Assembly (NCBI RefSeq): GCF_000801105.2
Contig: NC_079516.1
Span: 25,891,043-25,955,042, forward strand
From: Raphanus sativus
Taxonomy: Eukaryota > Streptophyta > Magnoliopsida > Brassicales > Brassicaceae
Reading direction: 5' to 3'
Length of the DNA stretch: 64,000 bases
Shown here: positions 48,170-61,086 of the stretch, one piece after another
Layout of the letters: each line of letters opens with the position of its first letter
Position numbering within the stretch: position 1 is the first letter of the stretch
Notes under the pieces: model-generated
Told to the model about the DNA's origin: nothing
Databases searched by the model: none
What the model saw: only the letters and a program-made list of their open reading frames with translations
Made by a program: the position numbers and the translations under genes

Positions 48170-49426
48170 TTAAAACAATAAAAAGAGAGTGATAAATGTT
48201 ATCAATTCGGTCTGAAGTATAATTTTTGGATTATTATAAAGATCATCTCTTTTTATATTTAACTATTTCAAAAAAAAATAGTACGAAGGTTCTATATAAA
48301 AAACGTAAAATAGATGTGCTCTTTACTTTGTATCTCTACTGCCTACTGTATATTCATTTTTAGTCGAATGAATGGATTTATTCCACCGAAACAGAGAACT
48401 GACGGAACAAGAGCAATGAATGGCTCAAAGACGGAGCCATTATGAAAGAGGTGAACAAAAAAAAAGGATGTCTTGATAGATGATGATGGGCTACAATTTT
48501 TTTTTCCCTTCGCTAACAACAAGAGAGTGAGACAATATGATTAGCAAAGGAAATGAGACGATTTCCACAGCCATGATTTTCTTAATTAAGTAAGTTATTT
48601 TCGGTTTCTTTATGCTAGAAATAAAAATCAACATGAAAATTGGAAAGAGCAATATAATCTAATAAAGTATAAATTATCTAGATTAATGTTTGATAAATTA
48701 AATTTGAGAATTTTGATAATTTAAAGAGCAATTCGTTATCTAGATTAATGTTTGATAAAAATAAAAATCAACATGAAAATTGGAAAGAGCAATTTAATCT
48801 AATAAATTATCTAAATTACCAAAGGTTTTTGTGTAATTTATTATCGGTTCAAATTTGAGAATCTAATATCATTGAGTTTAATTAAGTTTTCGGATATGGA
48901 AAATCTCATTTTCTTTCAATTTCCAGAACTTTTATTTCTTCGGTCAACAAAGAATTTGAAGGGAAATAAACAGTAACCAATTAGAGTAGTCCTCAATCAA
49001 AGCCGTAGATCACTGCATTCATACTTAAAAAAAAACGACTTCACGCGCTTTTAACTTCCTCTCTTCTTCCTTCCTCTGCCTAAAACCCATAATGATTATT
49101 AAAGAAATCTATCGTATTTACTACTCTGACAAAGAAACAAATCATTTTAAATCAATACTTGCTCCATTTAGGGAGATCTATAATCTCTACTTTGAAGACT
49201 AGTTTCCTTTTTGTATCCTCCGTTGATTTAGGTTTCTCGAAATAGGTAACAAGTTCATGACTTTTGATCAAGCCGCGTGAAACCAAACAAGAAAGTGTTA
49301 GTTTCCGCAAACTTGCGTTCGAAGACAACTCATCTCTGATCACTCTTTCTACAAACTACTTGTGTTTAAGTAGCGAAGCAAGTACATACCCAACAACTTG
49401 GTCTGAAGAAAAAAACGCTCGAAGTT
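48170..49426. other. MLO8 upstream region
   Basis: Intergenic DNA before MLO8. A segment (agattaatgtttgataaa..aacatgaaaattggaaagagcaat) is duplicated between about 48630-48700 and 48735-48810. The likely promoter and 5' untranslated region lie at 48950-49426; no core element can be assigned with confidence. Confidence 0.45.
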
Positions 49427-52400
49427 ATGTTGGAGTTCAACGGTTCTTTGCTTCGCCAGAGGAGTTGCCTCTGTCTCTGGTGGTTTCTCGCTTGGACGGT
49501 GGTGGTGGTTATGGCGAAGGATGAGAAGGAAGTGGTAGAGAGACAGCTTAATCAGACGCCGACTTGGGCTGTTGCTGGTGTCTGCACCTTCTTCATTGTT
49601 GTCTCTGTTGTTCTTGAGAAGCTGATTCACAAAGTTGGAACGGTATGGTCTTGAATTGAACATGTTCTAGGAGTATTTAATGCAAATGTGTTTGTCATTA
49701 ATTCGAGAAAAGGAATTATCTTTGTCTTGAGATTTTCGGTTTTATGTTCTGTCTGAATTGGTGTATCTGTCTTGTTTTTGATTTAGGTTCTATGGGACCG
49801 GAACAAGAAAGCTCTTCTAGATGCCTTAGAGAAGATCAAATCAGGTGAAAGAGTTGTAATGTTTTGACTAAGTCTGTCCATTTTACTTTCTGTTTGGACT
49901 GAAAGTCTTTGACTTCCTCTCTGCTACAGAGCTAATGGTTCTTGGATTCATCTCTTTGCTTCTGACATTCGGCTCAAGTTTCATTTTGGGTGTTTGCATC
50001 CCTTCACATGTTGCTCATACGATGCTCCCATGTTCTACAACCATTAAAAACGAGGTAGATGAGAAAGGGGAAGAAGGTCGCAGGAAACTCTTGTGGTTTG
50101 ACCACAGAGTCCTATCAGAAATACCTCTTACAAATTGCAAGAAAGAGGTGAGAGTTATGTTTCAGATTTTTTTTTTCTTGGTGTTCCAAAGATTGTAAAA
50201 TGAAAACAATACGTGTTGTTTTGATGATCATTTCAGGGTTATGAACATCTTTTCTCTAGCAAGGCACTTCACCAGTTGCATATACTCATATTCTTCTTAG
50301 CAGTTTTCCACGTTTTCTACAGCTTCTTGACCATGATGCTTGGGAGGTTAAAGGTACTTATAAAACCGTTACAACTTTATAGTTAGTTTGGCATCTCAGT
50401 TTTGGTTTAGTAATAATAGAACTAGGTGGTGTGTGTTTTCAGATTCGTGGATGGAAACATTGGGAGAAAGAGACATCATCACATAACTACGAGTTCTCTG
50501 TTGGTACGTAATATCTCGTTTCACTTTTGAGGCTTCTCTACCTGAGTTCTGATCTTGAGAGCTCTGATCAGTGACTTTGTTTTTGTTGCAGATACATCCA
50601 GATTTAGACTCACTCACGAAACGTCTTTTGTGAGAGAGCATACTAGTTTCTGGACTAGGATTCCATTCTTTTTCTATATAGTAAGGATTAATTATCTATC
50701 AACCTCTTGCTTTATACTTTTTTCTTAGCAAACTCTAGTTGGAAACTGTTTATAATCAAGTTCTCACTTTCTGTAAATACAATGTTTTTTTTCAGGAATG
50801 TTTCTTCAGACAGTTTTTCAGATCTGTCGGAAGAACAGACTATATGACACTAAGAAATGGATTCATTGCTGTGAGTCTTACAAATTACAATAATTTGGTT
50901 GATTTTAGTATATTTTTATTGTTCTTGCTGAATCTCTATGTTGTTGGTTTGTACAGGTTCATCTAGCTCCAGGGAGTCAGTTCAACTTCCAGAAGTATAT
51001 CAAAAGATCCTTAGAGGATGATTTCAAGCTGGTGGTCGGAGTCAGGTAACGTAACTTCTCTTAGAACACTTAAGCTACGTAGAATATATTATTCTTCTTA
51101 TGTAGTAGTAACACTGCATGATTTACTCTTCTTGCAGCCCGGTCTTGTGGGCATCTTTTGTCCTTTTCCTTCTCCTAAACGTTGAAGGTTAGAATCCTAT
51201 GTGTATATTACGTTACTGAGTGAGTGGATTGTGTTTTTAATCTCTTGAATTGGTACCTTCAGGCTTCAAGATATTGTATGTCGGAACTGCATTGCCGGTT
51301 ATCGTAAGATATATTTTTGTCTTTAAGCTTACATACATACTTCTTCTATTCACAGTGTTTTGATCAACTTGTTCTTGTTTGTGCAGATAATATTAGCTGT
51401 GGGGACAAAGCTTCAAGCGATCATGACAAAGATGGCTCTCGGGATCACTGATAAACATGCGGTCGTTCAAGGAATGCCACTTGTAAAAGGTAACGATGAG
51501 TACTTCTGGTTCGGTCGTCCACAGTTGATTCTGCATCTCATCCATTTCGCTTTGTTTCAGGTACATACTTATTAGAAAAATGAGTAAAGTAATCACACAA
51601 CAAGACAACCACATGTTCTGTCCTCACTGATTATATTGAATGTTTTTTTCTTTTGCAGAACGCTTTTCAGATCACATATTTCTTCTGGATATGGGTAAAA
51701 TTTTTGCTATGTCTTTGCTTTGGAGTTTCATTTGTTACAAGATTGACTAATCCTCTGTTTTTGTCCATTAGTATTCCTTTGGAAACGACTCTTGCTACCA
51801 TCCTGACTTCAAAATTGCCCTTGTAAAAGTAACCATAGCGTAAGAATCTAACTTCATAGACACAAACATATGATCATACTACGAATCTTGATTTTTTTTT
51901 TGTTTTTCTCCCGTAGTTTAGGAGTGTTATGCCTTTGCAGCTACATCACACTCCCTCTTTACTCACTCGTTACTCAGGTAACTTTCCTCTGTTCATAAAC
52001 CTAGAAAAATTAAGCATTTCTATTCAACCTTTTTAACCAAGCAATCTGCATATACAGATGGGTTCACGGATGAAGAAATCAGTATTCGATGAGCAAACAT
52101 CAAAGGCGCTAAAGAAATGGAGAATGGCCGTGAAGAAAAAGAAAGGCGGGATAGGTAGTACCACCAAGAGACTAGGTGGAGATGGAAGCGTGAGTCCTAC
52201 GGCATCAACGGTTAGGTCTTCTCTGTCTCTACGGTCATTGCAGCGTTATAAAACTACAGGGCATTCGATGAAATACGAAGGACTGGAACCCGAAACATCG
52301 GATCCCGATACAGAGAACGAAGCTTTCGCTCCTCCCATGCCTCCAAGCATGCCAACGTCTCAAGGCACTGAGCTTGCCACTGAACTAGAGACCAAGACCG

Positions 52401-52495
52401 GTGGGACTAGCTGTGACAGTGAAAATGGTTCTAAGGAGTTCTCTTTTGTCAAGCCTGCACCGAATAAAGAACCATCGCAAGACCGGTCAGACTAG
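49427..52495 (+). CDS. MLO8: MLO family seven-transmembrane protein, MLO8-like, fifteen exons
   Basis: Exons: 49427-49642, 49787-49844, 49930-50147, 50237-50353, 50443-50503, 50592-50680, 50796-50870, 50957-51045, 51138-51187, 51263-51303, 51387-51560, 51659-51694, 51772-51839, 51917-51977, 52058-52495. All introns are GT-AG with compatible phases, giving 596 residues. The leader [20 protein letters not shown] ends in MAKDEKE. Family landmarks follow: [14 protein letters not shown] (first helix), [73 protein letters not shown] and EYFWFGRP. The cytosolic tail has a calmodulin-binding helix ([14 protein letters not shown]) and a serine/acidic end. MLO proteins act at the plasma membrane in calcium-linked signalling; some members govern powdery mildew susceptibility, others pollen tube or root responses. 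MLO8 is chosen by remembered near-identity and synteny. An alternative start at 49510 would drop the leader. Confidence 0.95.
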
Positions 52496-53629
52496 CCCTG
52501 ACGGTGAAACTGATTCGGTATATAGATATATTTTGTCATGACTCGCGCGGAGTTGAGAGCCATTTTAGTAAAATATAGTTACTACAGATAGTTAAGTTAC
52601 TGTTTTGTCTTTTCCATTGAATTATAATTTGGGCTTCTCGTATGACTGGACTATTAAGCAGTAGCAAAGCCGGGCCTGCAAAAATTGGGGCCCATTCAAA
52701 ATTTTTTTGACAATCAAATAAATACATTTAAACAAAAACAATCATACATATCTTATATAATTTCACACTATATTGATTTATAACTAATTTAATCTTTTAA
52801 AAATTATGTGTATATATATAAGTTATGTTTTGATGTGTATTATATCACAAAATTATTTTAGAAAAATTAATATATAGAATTTTTTTAGTGAGGACCCTTA
52901 AAGTGTTGGGTCTCATTCAAATGTTTCATAACATGGAAGGATGTTTTAGAAACGTTGAATAGTTCAAAGTGTTCTGTGCATCCAAATCGAGCCTTTATGT
53001 AAGAATAAAAAAACAGATTCGGACCACTTAACATTTTTGTGAACTTTGTGTAGTCTCACAATTATTTTAAAGGTCATTTCAAGTTTGATAAAAGGCTTCT
53101 TAGTCATTTTCGAGGGATATTTTTCGCACCCTTTTAAGTGGAGATTCAGTTTTTTTTTTTAAACTGACATTTTTCCAATCGCGGTAAGGAAATCCAGAGG
53201 ACTTAAAACTATAATTCACAACACATAATACATCAGATTCACTGTCACTTAAAGGTCGGGAAATTATCAAATTATTATGGGATGCAACGAGTTAATGATT
53301 TTAAAAGGAACTAATTCTTTCATGGACAAAATAGAGAGATGGTTGAAAGAATGAGACATAAATACCAATTATATCAAGTCTCAATTGATAAGATGATAAC
53401 TTTCCTCTGGTTTGTGGCTCAAAATGCACTACTCCTTGGAGTAAACCTGCAATGAAGAGGGGTGAATTCAGATGTAAGCTGTCCAGATGTAAGGAACCTG
53501 AAACAGCAATTCATATTTTTTCTCTGCCTTTTTGCAAACAGAGTTTGAGAGAATATACCTTGCTTAAAAACAGTTTATATAGCTGTTGGTGAGACGCATT
53601 TCAAAAACATCATAAGGAGATTCGACAAC
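52496..53629. other. Spacer downstream of MLO8 with a degenerate MITE
   Basis: Includes the MLO8 3' region. A MITE-like piece at about 52659-52935 (gcaaagccgggcctgc near one end, attcaaatgtttcataa near the other) resembles the element at 30285-30710. No gene seen. Confidence 0.4.
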
Positions 53630-55990
53630 ATGTCTATCTCCAACAGGAACCATAAGCTCTATCTTCCCATGGATCTGTTGGGTGATTTGGAAATCTTGAA
53701 ACCTCCTAATTTTATAAGAAAAAGACTCGACACCATAAAAACTGCAATCAAAGGAATTGTGAGCGCACGAGAACGGATCCAAGCACAAAATCAAAACATA
53801 CATAAACCGCAGTCCTTACCGAACGATGGGCTGAACCGACGACAAGCAACATCATCAAGAAAAGGACAAGTTCTCTGTAAAACGGATGTGGCATGGAAAA
53901 AGGAACAGCAAAGGGCAAGAGTTGAGTATTTGGGACATTTCATTCAAGCTTCATGTGTTTCTACTGATCCAGCAAAGATTAAAGCAGTAGCAGAGTGGCC
54001 AACACCAAGTAATCTGAAGAAGTTGAGAGGATTCTTGGGTTTGGCTGGATACTATAGAAGGTTTGTGAAGGATTTTGGAATCATCGCAAGACCATTAACG
54101 GTGTTGACCAAAAAGGATGCTTTTAAATGGTCTCCAGATGCGCAGAGTTCTTTAGAATGGTTGAAGGGAGCTTTGTGCGCTGCACCAGTATTGGCTCTTC
54201 CACGGTTTGATAAACCGTTGGTAGTGGAAACGGACGCTTGCAGTAATGGTATCGGTGCAGTGTTGATTCAAGATGGTCATCCATTGGCGTTTATCAGTAG
54301 AACTTTGAAAGGTAAACAGCTGAGTCTATCGATATATGAGAAGGAGCTGCTTGCGGTTGTCTTTGCAGTACAAAAATGGAGACATTACTTGTTGACTAAC
54401 CATTTTGTAATCAAGACGGATCAACACAGTCTCAAGTATCTCTTGGAAAAACGTCTCAACACACCAATACAACAACAATGGTTACCCAAATTGCTTGAGT
54501 TTGATTATGAGATCCAGTATAAGCAGGGTAAAGACAACGTTGTAGCAGATACGCTATCAAGAGTTGAGGGATCTGAAATATTGCACATGGCAATGACAGT
54601 GATTGAGTGTGATTTACTGAAGCAGATACAGGAAGCTTATGAGAGGGATGCAGTGTTAAAGAATATCATTGAGGAGTTGAAACAAAAGTTGAGGAGTAAG
54701 AAGCACTACTCGTGGTATCAAGACATCTTGCGGAGAAAAAATAAAATTGTAGTCCCTGCAGAAACAGAGTTAAGAGAGATGATTATGAGTTGGTTACACG
54801 GCTCGAGCCATGCGGGTCATTCGGGATGAGATGTGACAGTACAGAGGTTGAAGAGTCTGTTTTACTGGAAGGGGATGCCCAAGGATATACAAGCTTACAT
54901 TAGAGCTTGCACTGTCTGTCAGAGATGTAATTATGATACAGCAGCACCTCCTGGATTGTTGCAGCCTTTACCGATACCAGAAGGTATTTGGATGGATGTG
55001 TCAATGGACTTTATAGATGGGTTACCGTTGTCTGATGGGAAATCAGTGATTCTTGTGGTAGTAGATCGCTTGAGTAAAGCTGCACATTTCATTGCGTTGA
55101 AGCATCTTTACTCTGCAATCAGCGTGGCTCGGGCATTTCTTGATAATATATTCAAGCTCCATGGAATGCCTAGGTCTATTGTGAGTGATCGAGATGTAGT
55201 TTTCACGAGTGAAGTATGGCAAGAGTTGTTTAAGTTGCAGGGTTGTACACTGAACTTGTCAACTGCTTATCATCCACAGAGTAACGGCCAAACGGAAATG
55301 GTGAATCGATGCTTGGAAACATACCTAAGATGTATGACGAGTGATAAACCAAAACTATGGAGATAGATGGTTAGCTTTGGCTGAGTATTGGTACAATACC
55401 AGTTATCACTCAGCTACACAATCGACACCTTATGAGATTGTGTACGGTCAGCCACCACCAATTCACCTACCATACTTACCGGGAGAGGCTAGAGTTCAAG
55501 TGGTAGCCAAAAGCTTGCAGGAGAGGGAAGATATGTTGTTGATTCTCAAGTTTCATATACTTCGAGCACAACATCGCATGAAGCAGGTTGCTGGTAGACA
55601 CAGAAGTGAGAGGTCGTTTGAGATAGGAGACTGGGTGTTCGTGAAGTTACAGCCGTATAGGCAACAGTCGGTGGTTTCTCGCTCATCTCAGAAGATCTCA
55701 CCGAAGTACTACGGGCCTTATAATATTTTGGATGAAGTGGGAGTAGTTCCTTATAAACTGCAGTTACCAGCATCATCTCAGATTCGGTGGGTACTGCGTC
55801 TACTGCTAATCAGTTACCGTCAGTGTTGTATGACGTGACGCTTAAGGAACCTGAGTTTTGTTTGACACGCAAGATGGTTCAACGTCAAGGTCAAGCTGCA
55901 ACAATGGTACTCGTTTAATGGAATAATCAAACAGCTGAGGAAGCAACGTGGGAGTTTCTGTTTGATATGAAGAAGCGTTTCCCCTGTTTG
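53630..55990 (+). pseudogene. Ty3/gypsy chromovirus pol, 3' half (RNase H, integrase, chromodomain)
   Basis: The frame 53630-54829 carries the RT thumb (YLGHFIQASCVSTDPAKI, FLGLAGYYRRFVKDFG), RNase H (ETDACSNGIGAVLIQDGHPL, YEKELLAVVFAVQKW, IKTDQHSLKYLLEK) and the integrase HHCC start, ending in a TGA after HAGHSG. The frame 54833-55366 has CTVCQRC and the integrase core D,D35E (WMDVSMDFIDGLP; IVSDRDVVF; QSNGQTEMVNR). A frameshift near 55363 leads to 55341-55838, with the YYGPYNILDEVG (GPY/F) module. A chromodomain-like piece (TWEFLFDMKKRFP) lies near 55948, out of frame. Gag, protease and most of RT are missing. The copy is truncated at its 5' side and dead. Confidence 0.9.
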
Positions 55991-56033
55991 AGTTTTAAAC
56001 CTTGTGGTCAAGGTTGTCGAAGGAGGGAAGTTG

Positions 56034-56400
56034 TGTTACAGGGAATAAGAAGAGTAGTATTTGGACACGTGTTGGATGTAGAGAGGAGGAAGCCGTTAAC
56101 CGTTAGTCGAAGTAACGAGAAGAAGGAGTCAACTATTGAGTGACACGCGTTCCATTTAGAGTGGTTTAGTCAGTTTGTTCTGTTACGAGTATAAACAGAG
56201 TCTTCATCTCTTTCATTTGGATTATTCAGAAATTGAGATTGTATTTTCTTGAACCCTAAAACAATTCTGTAATTCTTTTGAGTTCTAATTGGAAAAGATC
56301 GTTCTTATCTCGGGATCTTTTGCAACTTAACTACGATTTGGTGTTTCTCGGAACGGCGAATCGATCTATCATAACGATAATAGAGTTTATCGTTATCATA
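56034..56400 (+). repeat. Probable 3' LTR of the chromovirus
   Basis: A purine-rich tract (aaggagggaagt) precedes TGTTACAGGGAATAAG at 56034, the expected layout of polypurine tract and LTR start. The right end was not fixed; similarity to a 5' LTR cannot be tested because that end is absent. Confidence 0.55.
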
Positions 56401-56600
56401 GAACATAGGAATCATTAGCGATATCCTCCACATCTCATCAGTCTTTGTAGAAATCTCTTTCTCGCACCTCTCTCTTGATCTGAATCGGGAAACCGATCAT
56501 TTAGCAAAGTCTACCCTACTGGGCTCTATCATTTCTTTGTAATGGACCCAAGTTTTTGGGCCTTAGCCCTTTAATAAAATTTCGTGAAAAAAAAGAACGA
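56401..56600 (+). mobile_element. LINE 3' end with A tail
   Basis: Sequence ctttgtaatggacccaagtttttgggccttagccctttaataaaatttcgtg followed by an A run at about 56587-56595 is typical of the 3' untranslated end of Brassica LINEs. Only the tail is present. Confidence 0.5.
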
Positions 56601-56989
56601 TAAATGTTTTTATGATTATGATGGATGAAAACGGAATTTAGCAACTCCAGAAATATCAAAAAACTAAATTGTTGATCATTCACGCTACAAATTATCTTTC
56701 ACTTCTAAGACATCTGTGATGAATTATATTTTATTTATTAGGTATTCTAGTGCTCGGGAGCCGATGCGGGACTTTTCTCATCAATCATCATTGGGAGAAG
56801 TGCGTAGACATTTAACATAGGAAGTGTAAAAATTCTTCAAGAATATGACATTTCCATCTGAACAGAACTGTACACATATTTGCCTTAAGAGGTTAACTGT
56901 CTCTTATGTATTCTACCTATTGTTTCTTCCTCTACAAACTTATCTCAAAATATTTTTCAAAAGGCAAGAGTTACTCCTACTGATTATGG

Positions 56990-57690
56990 TGTCACCAATA
57001 ATATACCATCCCGAGTTGTGATATATGAAAGTTTTAAGATGATTGATTTCACTATCTATGTCACCTAAGTTGACTTACCTTTTTCGTCACACATCCTTTT
57101 AAAACTCTAAAATTAAGTGTGCTTGAGTTGGAGTAGTGGAAGGATGGGTGACCTATCGGAAAGTAATTCGCAATACCTTGTGAATGAGGCCAAAGCACGG
57201 GGAAAGGTCATGTGGTGATTGCATGTTCAGTAAAAAAGTTTTTTGGGCCTTGGAAAATTAATTTACCTCCCCCCCCCCTCCTCCGTTTAATGGGATCGGG
57301 GCCAAGTGAGCGGGCGTGGGTGGCTCATTAGTTGTAGGTGGTCGGGCCGTTACAAGTGGTATCAGAGCTGATTAGCCATCTAGGTTCTGATCCGAGAGGC
57401 GTCTTGAGACCTACAGTGGGGCGCAAAAATGACGTTGTGTTCTTTGAGAGATGATGAATTGTAACATCATGAGTAGTGATATATGGAAAGGCTTAAGATG
57501 ATTGATTTGGCTACCTATGTAACCAAACTTGGCTTACTTTTTCCGTCACACATCCGTTTAGAATTACAGAGTTAAGTGTGTTTGAGCTGGAGCCGTGGAA
57601 GGATGGGTGACCTATCAGAAAGTGATTCGCGATAACGTGTGAGTGATGCCAAAACACAGGAAAATGTTATGTGGTGATTCTAAGGTCAGT
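56990..57690 (+). mobile_element. Cassandra TRIM retrotransposon with 5S rRNA-like LTRs
   Basis: The 5' LTR is 56990-57354 (TGTCACC...GTTACA). A primer-binding site for initiator methionine tRNA (tggtatcagagc) is at 57357-57368, and the internal domain is only about 105 bp. The 3' LTR starts at 57460 (TGTAACATC) and is recognisable to about 57690, where it is truncated or too diverged. Both LTRs carry sequence resembling the 3' half of 5S rRNA, including gttaagtgtg / attaagtgtgcttgag and ggatgggtgacct. This combination defines Cassandra elements. No protein is encoded; such elements depend on other retrotransposons. Confidence 0.85.
57107..57180 (+). repeat. 5S rRNA-derived segment in the Cassandra 5' LTR
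   Basis: Resembles plant 5S rRNA from the internal promoter onward (aaaattaagtgtgcttgagt, then agtagt then ggatgggtgacct). It is mutated, so it is not a functional 5S gene. A second copy lies at about 57552-57625 in the 3' LTR. Confidence 0.75.
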
Positions 57691-57840
57691 TCCTCTAAGA
57701 AAACACTAAGACAGTTTCTATGAGATGAGCTTTGTGGGATCATGTTAGGATGAGCAATACGGAACATGTCAAATTGGACAGAGTGTTATACAATCCATAT
57801 TCGCAACATAGACTTGAAATTCAGAACAAATCAAATTTAA

Positions 57841-60715
57841 AAACACTACAAGAAAACATGTCTGTTGCAAGGGAAGAAATCCTCGCAATTCCGTTGCAAA
57901 TCGTCATTTGCAAGCGAATTGCGACGGAAACATGTTCCTCGCAAATCCTTACTCGCAAATTAAAAATGCTCGCAGTTCCATTGCAAATTTGCGATGAACC
58001 TCATTTCGTTGCAAATTTGCGATAAACCTCATTTCGTTGCAAATTCGCAACAAACCTCGTTTCGTTGCAAATTAGCGAGAAATTCGCAAGAAAATAATTC
58101 CATTGCAAATTGTTTTAAAGATATTAAAAGACAAATAAAAATACAAATAAATATATACAATATATATATTGAAACCAGTACATACATATACATACAAATA
58201 CATATTTAAACACATGAATGAATATATTAAAAATCCTGAAAAATAAAATAATAAACTGGTTTAGTTAATTTAACCGGTTTAACTAAACCTAAAACTAAGC
58301 CTAAACAAGCCTAATTGTAAAAAAAACTCTTAACCCTAGAAGATAGTCAGCCGTCTCCACCGCACCACCACCACTGCGACCGCCGCACAACCACGCCCAC
58401 TGCGACAATGGCTGGCCTTGTCTCCTTAACCATCAAGCTTCTTCTCCATCCTTCACCTCCCTTTACCAAAACGAAAATAAAAATCAGATATAAACACAGA
58501 GAGATAGACAAAGAGAGAGAGGTTAAACCGTGGTGGTGTGGTTCCGGCCTCCTCTTGCCTTGCCTCCTCCAACCCTAAAACAAAAAAAAAATCAGTTCAC
58601 AACAGAGAAACAGAGAGACAGAGAGATAGAAAGAGAGAGGTCGAACCATGGTGGTGGTGGTGATGGTGTAGCGAGCGTGGCCGGGAGATAAATAGATCCG
58701 TCAGTGAGAGAGAGAGAGGAGAGCTTGCGGTGAGGGTTCCGGCGCATCGTCAGGAGCTCCGGCGAAAGGAGATATGGAGGCAAGGAGGAGGACAAGGAAG
58801 GAGAGAAAAGAAAAAAACATTTGTGTTTTTGTAGTTTAGGACTTAGGTTTGGGTTAGGAATAACACAACTTGATTTAATATAATTTTATAAATTTATTTA
58901 ATCAGTGTATTATGATATAAGGTTGTTTTTTATGTAAGGTTAATTTGGAGTATTAGGTTTGGGGTTTAGAGTTAAATTTAAGAATATTTTTTTAATAATT
59001 TAGATTATTAATTTATGTTAAATTTTGGTGATTAAATTTGAAAATGTTAAATTTGGTGTTTGGATTTTATGATTTGGGGTATAAGGTTTAGGTTATAAGT
59101 GTATGGTTTGTAATATAGTGTTTGAGGTATAAATTTAAGTTTTGGAACTAAATTCTAAGAGATTAAATTTTAAAGTTAAGTTTTAGATTTGTTGTTTAAA
59201 TTTGAAAATATAGTTTTTTGTTTAGATTAGTGATTTGGGGTATAAAGTTTATATGTAGATTTTAGGGTTTTAGATATAGTGTTTGACTTTACAGTAGTGA
59301 TTTTGTTTTTGATTTAGTGTTTTTGTTTTTGAAATGTATTATAGTTTGAGATATTATATATATATATACAGTATTATGTTATAAAAAGTTAGATTTTATT
59401 TAAAGTTGGAGTTGGGAAAATAAATTTGCAAGTAAAATGCAATGGATCCCTCACAATTCTCTCGCAAATTTGCAAGGGAATTGCGAGGAGCCCTTTGCAA
59501 AATCATTGCAAATTCATAAATAGTGTATTTTAGGGTTTCATTTAGAATTTTGTTACGTTTTCTGTAAACTATATGTATTTTGTGATTCGGTTCAAAACAA
59601 ATAATTAATATAAAAATATGTTTTACATTTTCCGGAAATTTAGTTGACGTATATGAGTTATATAAGTTATAAGGGTTTGATGTTAACGTACATATACATT
59701 AACTAGAGTATAGAGATACATGAAGCTATAAAAATCTTAGATAAATAATCTTACCACTAAGAGGAAATGTGAGAAACAGCCAATGTTTAATTACACCAAA
59801 ATCATTGATGAAAACCCAAATCTTTAAAGTGTTTGAAACAATGGATTTGCAAAGAAATTGTAAGCGGTCCTCGCAAATCCCTTGCAAATTTGCGAGGGAT
59901 TCTGTTTTCCTCGCAAATTTTCAAGGGATTTGTGACGGATCTATTGCAATTCCCTTGCAAATTTGCGACCGTTTTGATTCTCTCGCAAATTTGCAAGAGA
60001 ATTGCGAGAGATTTCTTGCAAATTCCTTGCAAATTCATAAGTCAATGATTTTAGGGTTTCGTTTGGGGTTTTGTTATATTTATTGTGGACTAATATTATT
60101 TTTTTGTTCTTTTTGAAAATAATAGTTAAATTGAAAATTTGTTTCATTTTTTAGAAATTTATTTGATGTGTATTTATTGTATAAATTATAGAGTTTTGAT
60201 GTTTAGTACTTCGTGATATTAGTTAAACTATCGGAAAATATTAATCCCGTGAATATTAGTTGACTGATATTGTAATTTTCCAAAAATATATTTCGATATA
60301 CTTGTTAAATACTAAATATTTAAGTTTAATATTTTATTTATTAAATTTATTTGATTTTGTGAGAGAAATGTAATAAAATTTATAAATATCACATATATTC
60401 TTGCAAATCCCTCGCAAATTTGCGACAGCTTTGCAACAGAATTGTAAGAGAAAATAAAATCCTCGCAAATCTCTCGCAAATTTTGCAAGGAAAAAATAGC
60501 CCTCGCAAATGTGCGAGAGATTTGCAAGGACTCTGTAACTTCTCTCGCAAATCGCTTGCAAATTTACGAGGACTAGTTTTCCCTTGCAAATTTGCGAGAG
60601 ATTTGCGAAGGTTTTATTTTCTCTTGTAATTCCGTTGCAAATCTGTCGCATATTTGCAAGGAAAACTTTCACTCGCAAATTTTTCTTGCAATAGACCTGT
60701 TTTCTTGTAGTGAAA
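57841..60715. mobile_element. Non-autonomous CACTA element with palindromic subterminal array
   Basis: Element 57844-60712 (2869 bp) begins CACTACAAGAAAACATG and ends CCTGTTTTCTTGTAGTG, with a 3-bp target duplication AAA at 57841-57843 and 60713-60715. Both subterminal zones hold many copies of a word centred on ctcgcaaat / atttgcgag, often as the palindrome gcaaatttgc: at about 57870-58110 on the left and 59425-59510, 59840-60050 and 60395-60690 on the right. These are the likely transposase-binding sites. No En/Spm transposase is encoded, and apparent frames in the arrays are by-products of the repeats. A GC-richer patch lies at 58330-58800. Confidence 0.93.
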
Positions 60716-61086
60716 GAGCTCAAACCAAATCTATACAAACTTTGCTTATGCGGTTAAAATAGATAATATCGTAGTAATCTGACAATAAAATAGATCTGAA
60801 CTTGGAAAAAAATCTAATAAATTATGATATATAGACATGATATCTCATTTAAAATGTAACAATATAGCAATTTTATATTTTTTTATTGTTCTATTACGAT
60901 TTATCTTCCCAAACTACTTGATGTTTGAGCAATAGAATGGTCTTTTCAATATCAAAAGTTAAATATTTGTTGTCTTTTCCATTTCACAAAATCATAACTA
61001 GAGAAAACTAAAATACTCATTTCCGCCAAACCCAAACGAACTGTTTTTCAAAACATAGGGAAAACGACAAGTTGGATGGTTCCCTT
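60716..61086. other. Spacer, no gene seen
   Basis: AT-rich DNA between the CACTA element and the ALMT6 upstream repeat. Confidence 0.55.

Noticed and set aside
57107..57625. 5S rRNA genes
   Set aside because: Similarity covers mainly the 3' half, is mutated, and lies in LTRs beside a tRNA primer site, which fits Cassandra.
57732..60738. Many open frames on both strands with repeated CKFARD / ANLRG-like residues
   Set aside because: They are translations of the palindromic CACTA subterminal motif in different frames, with no domain.
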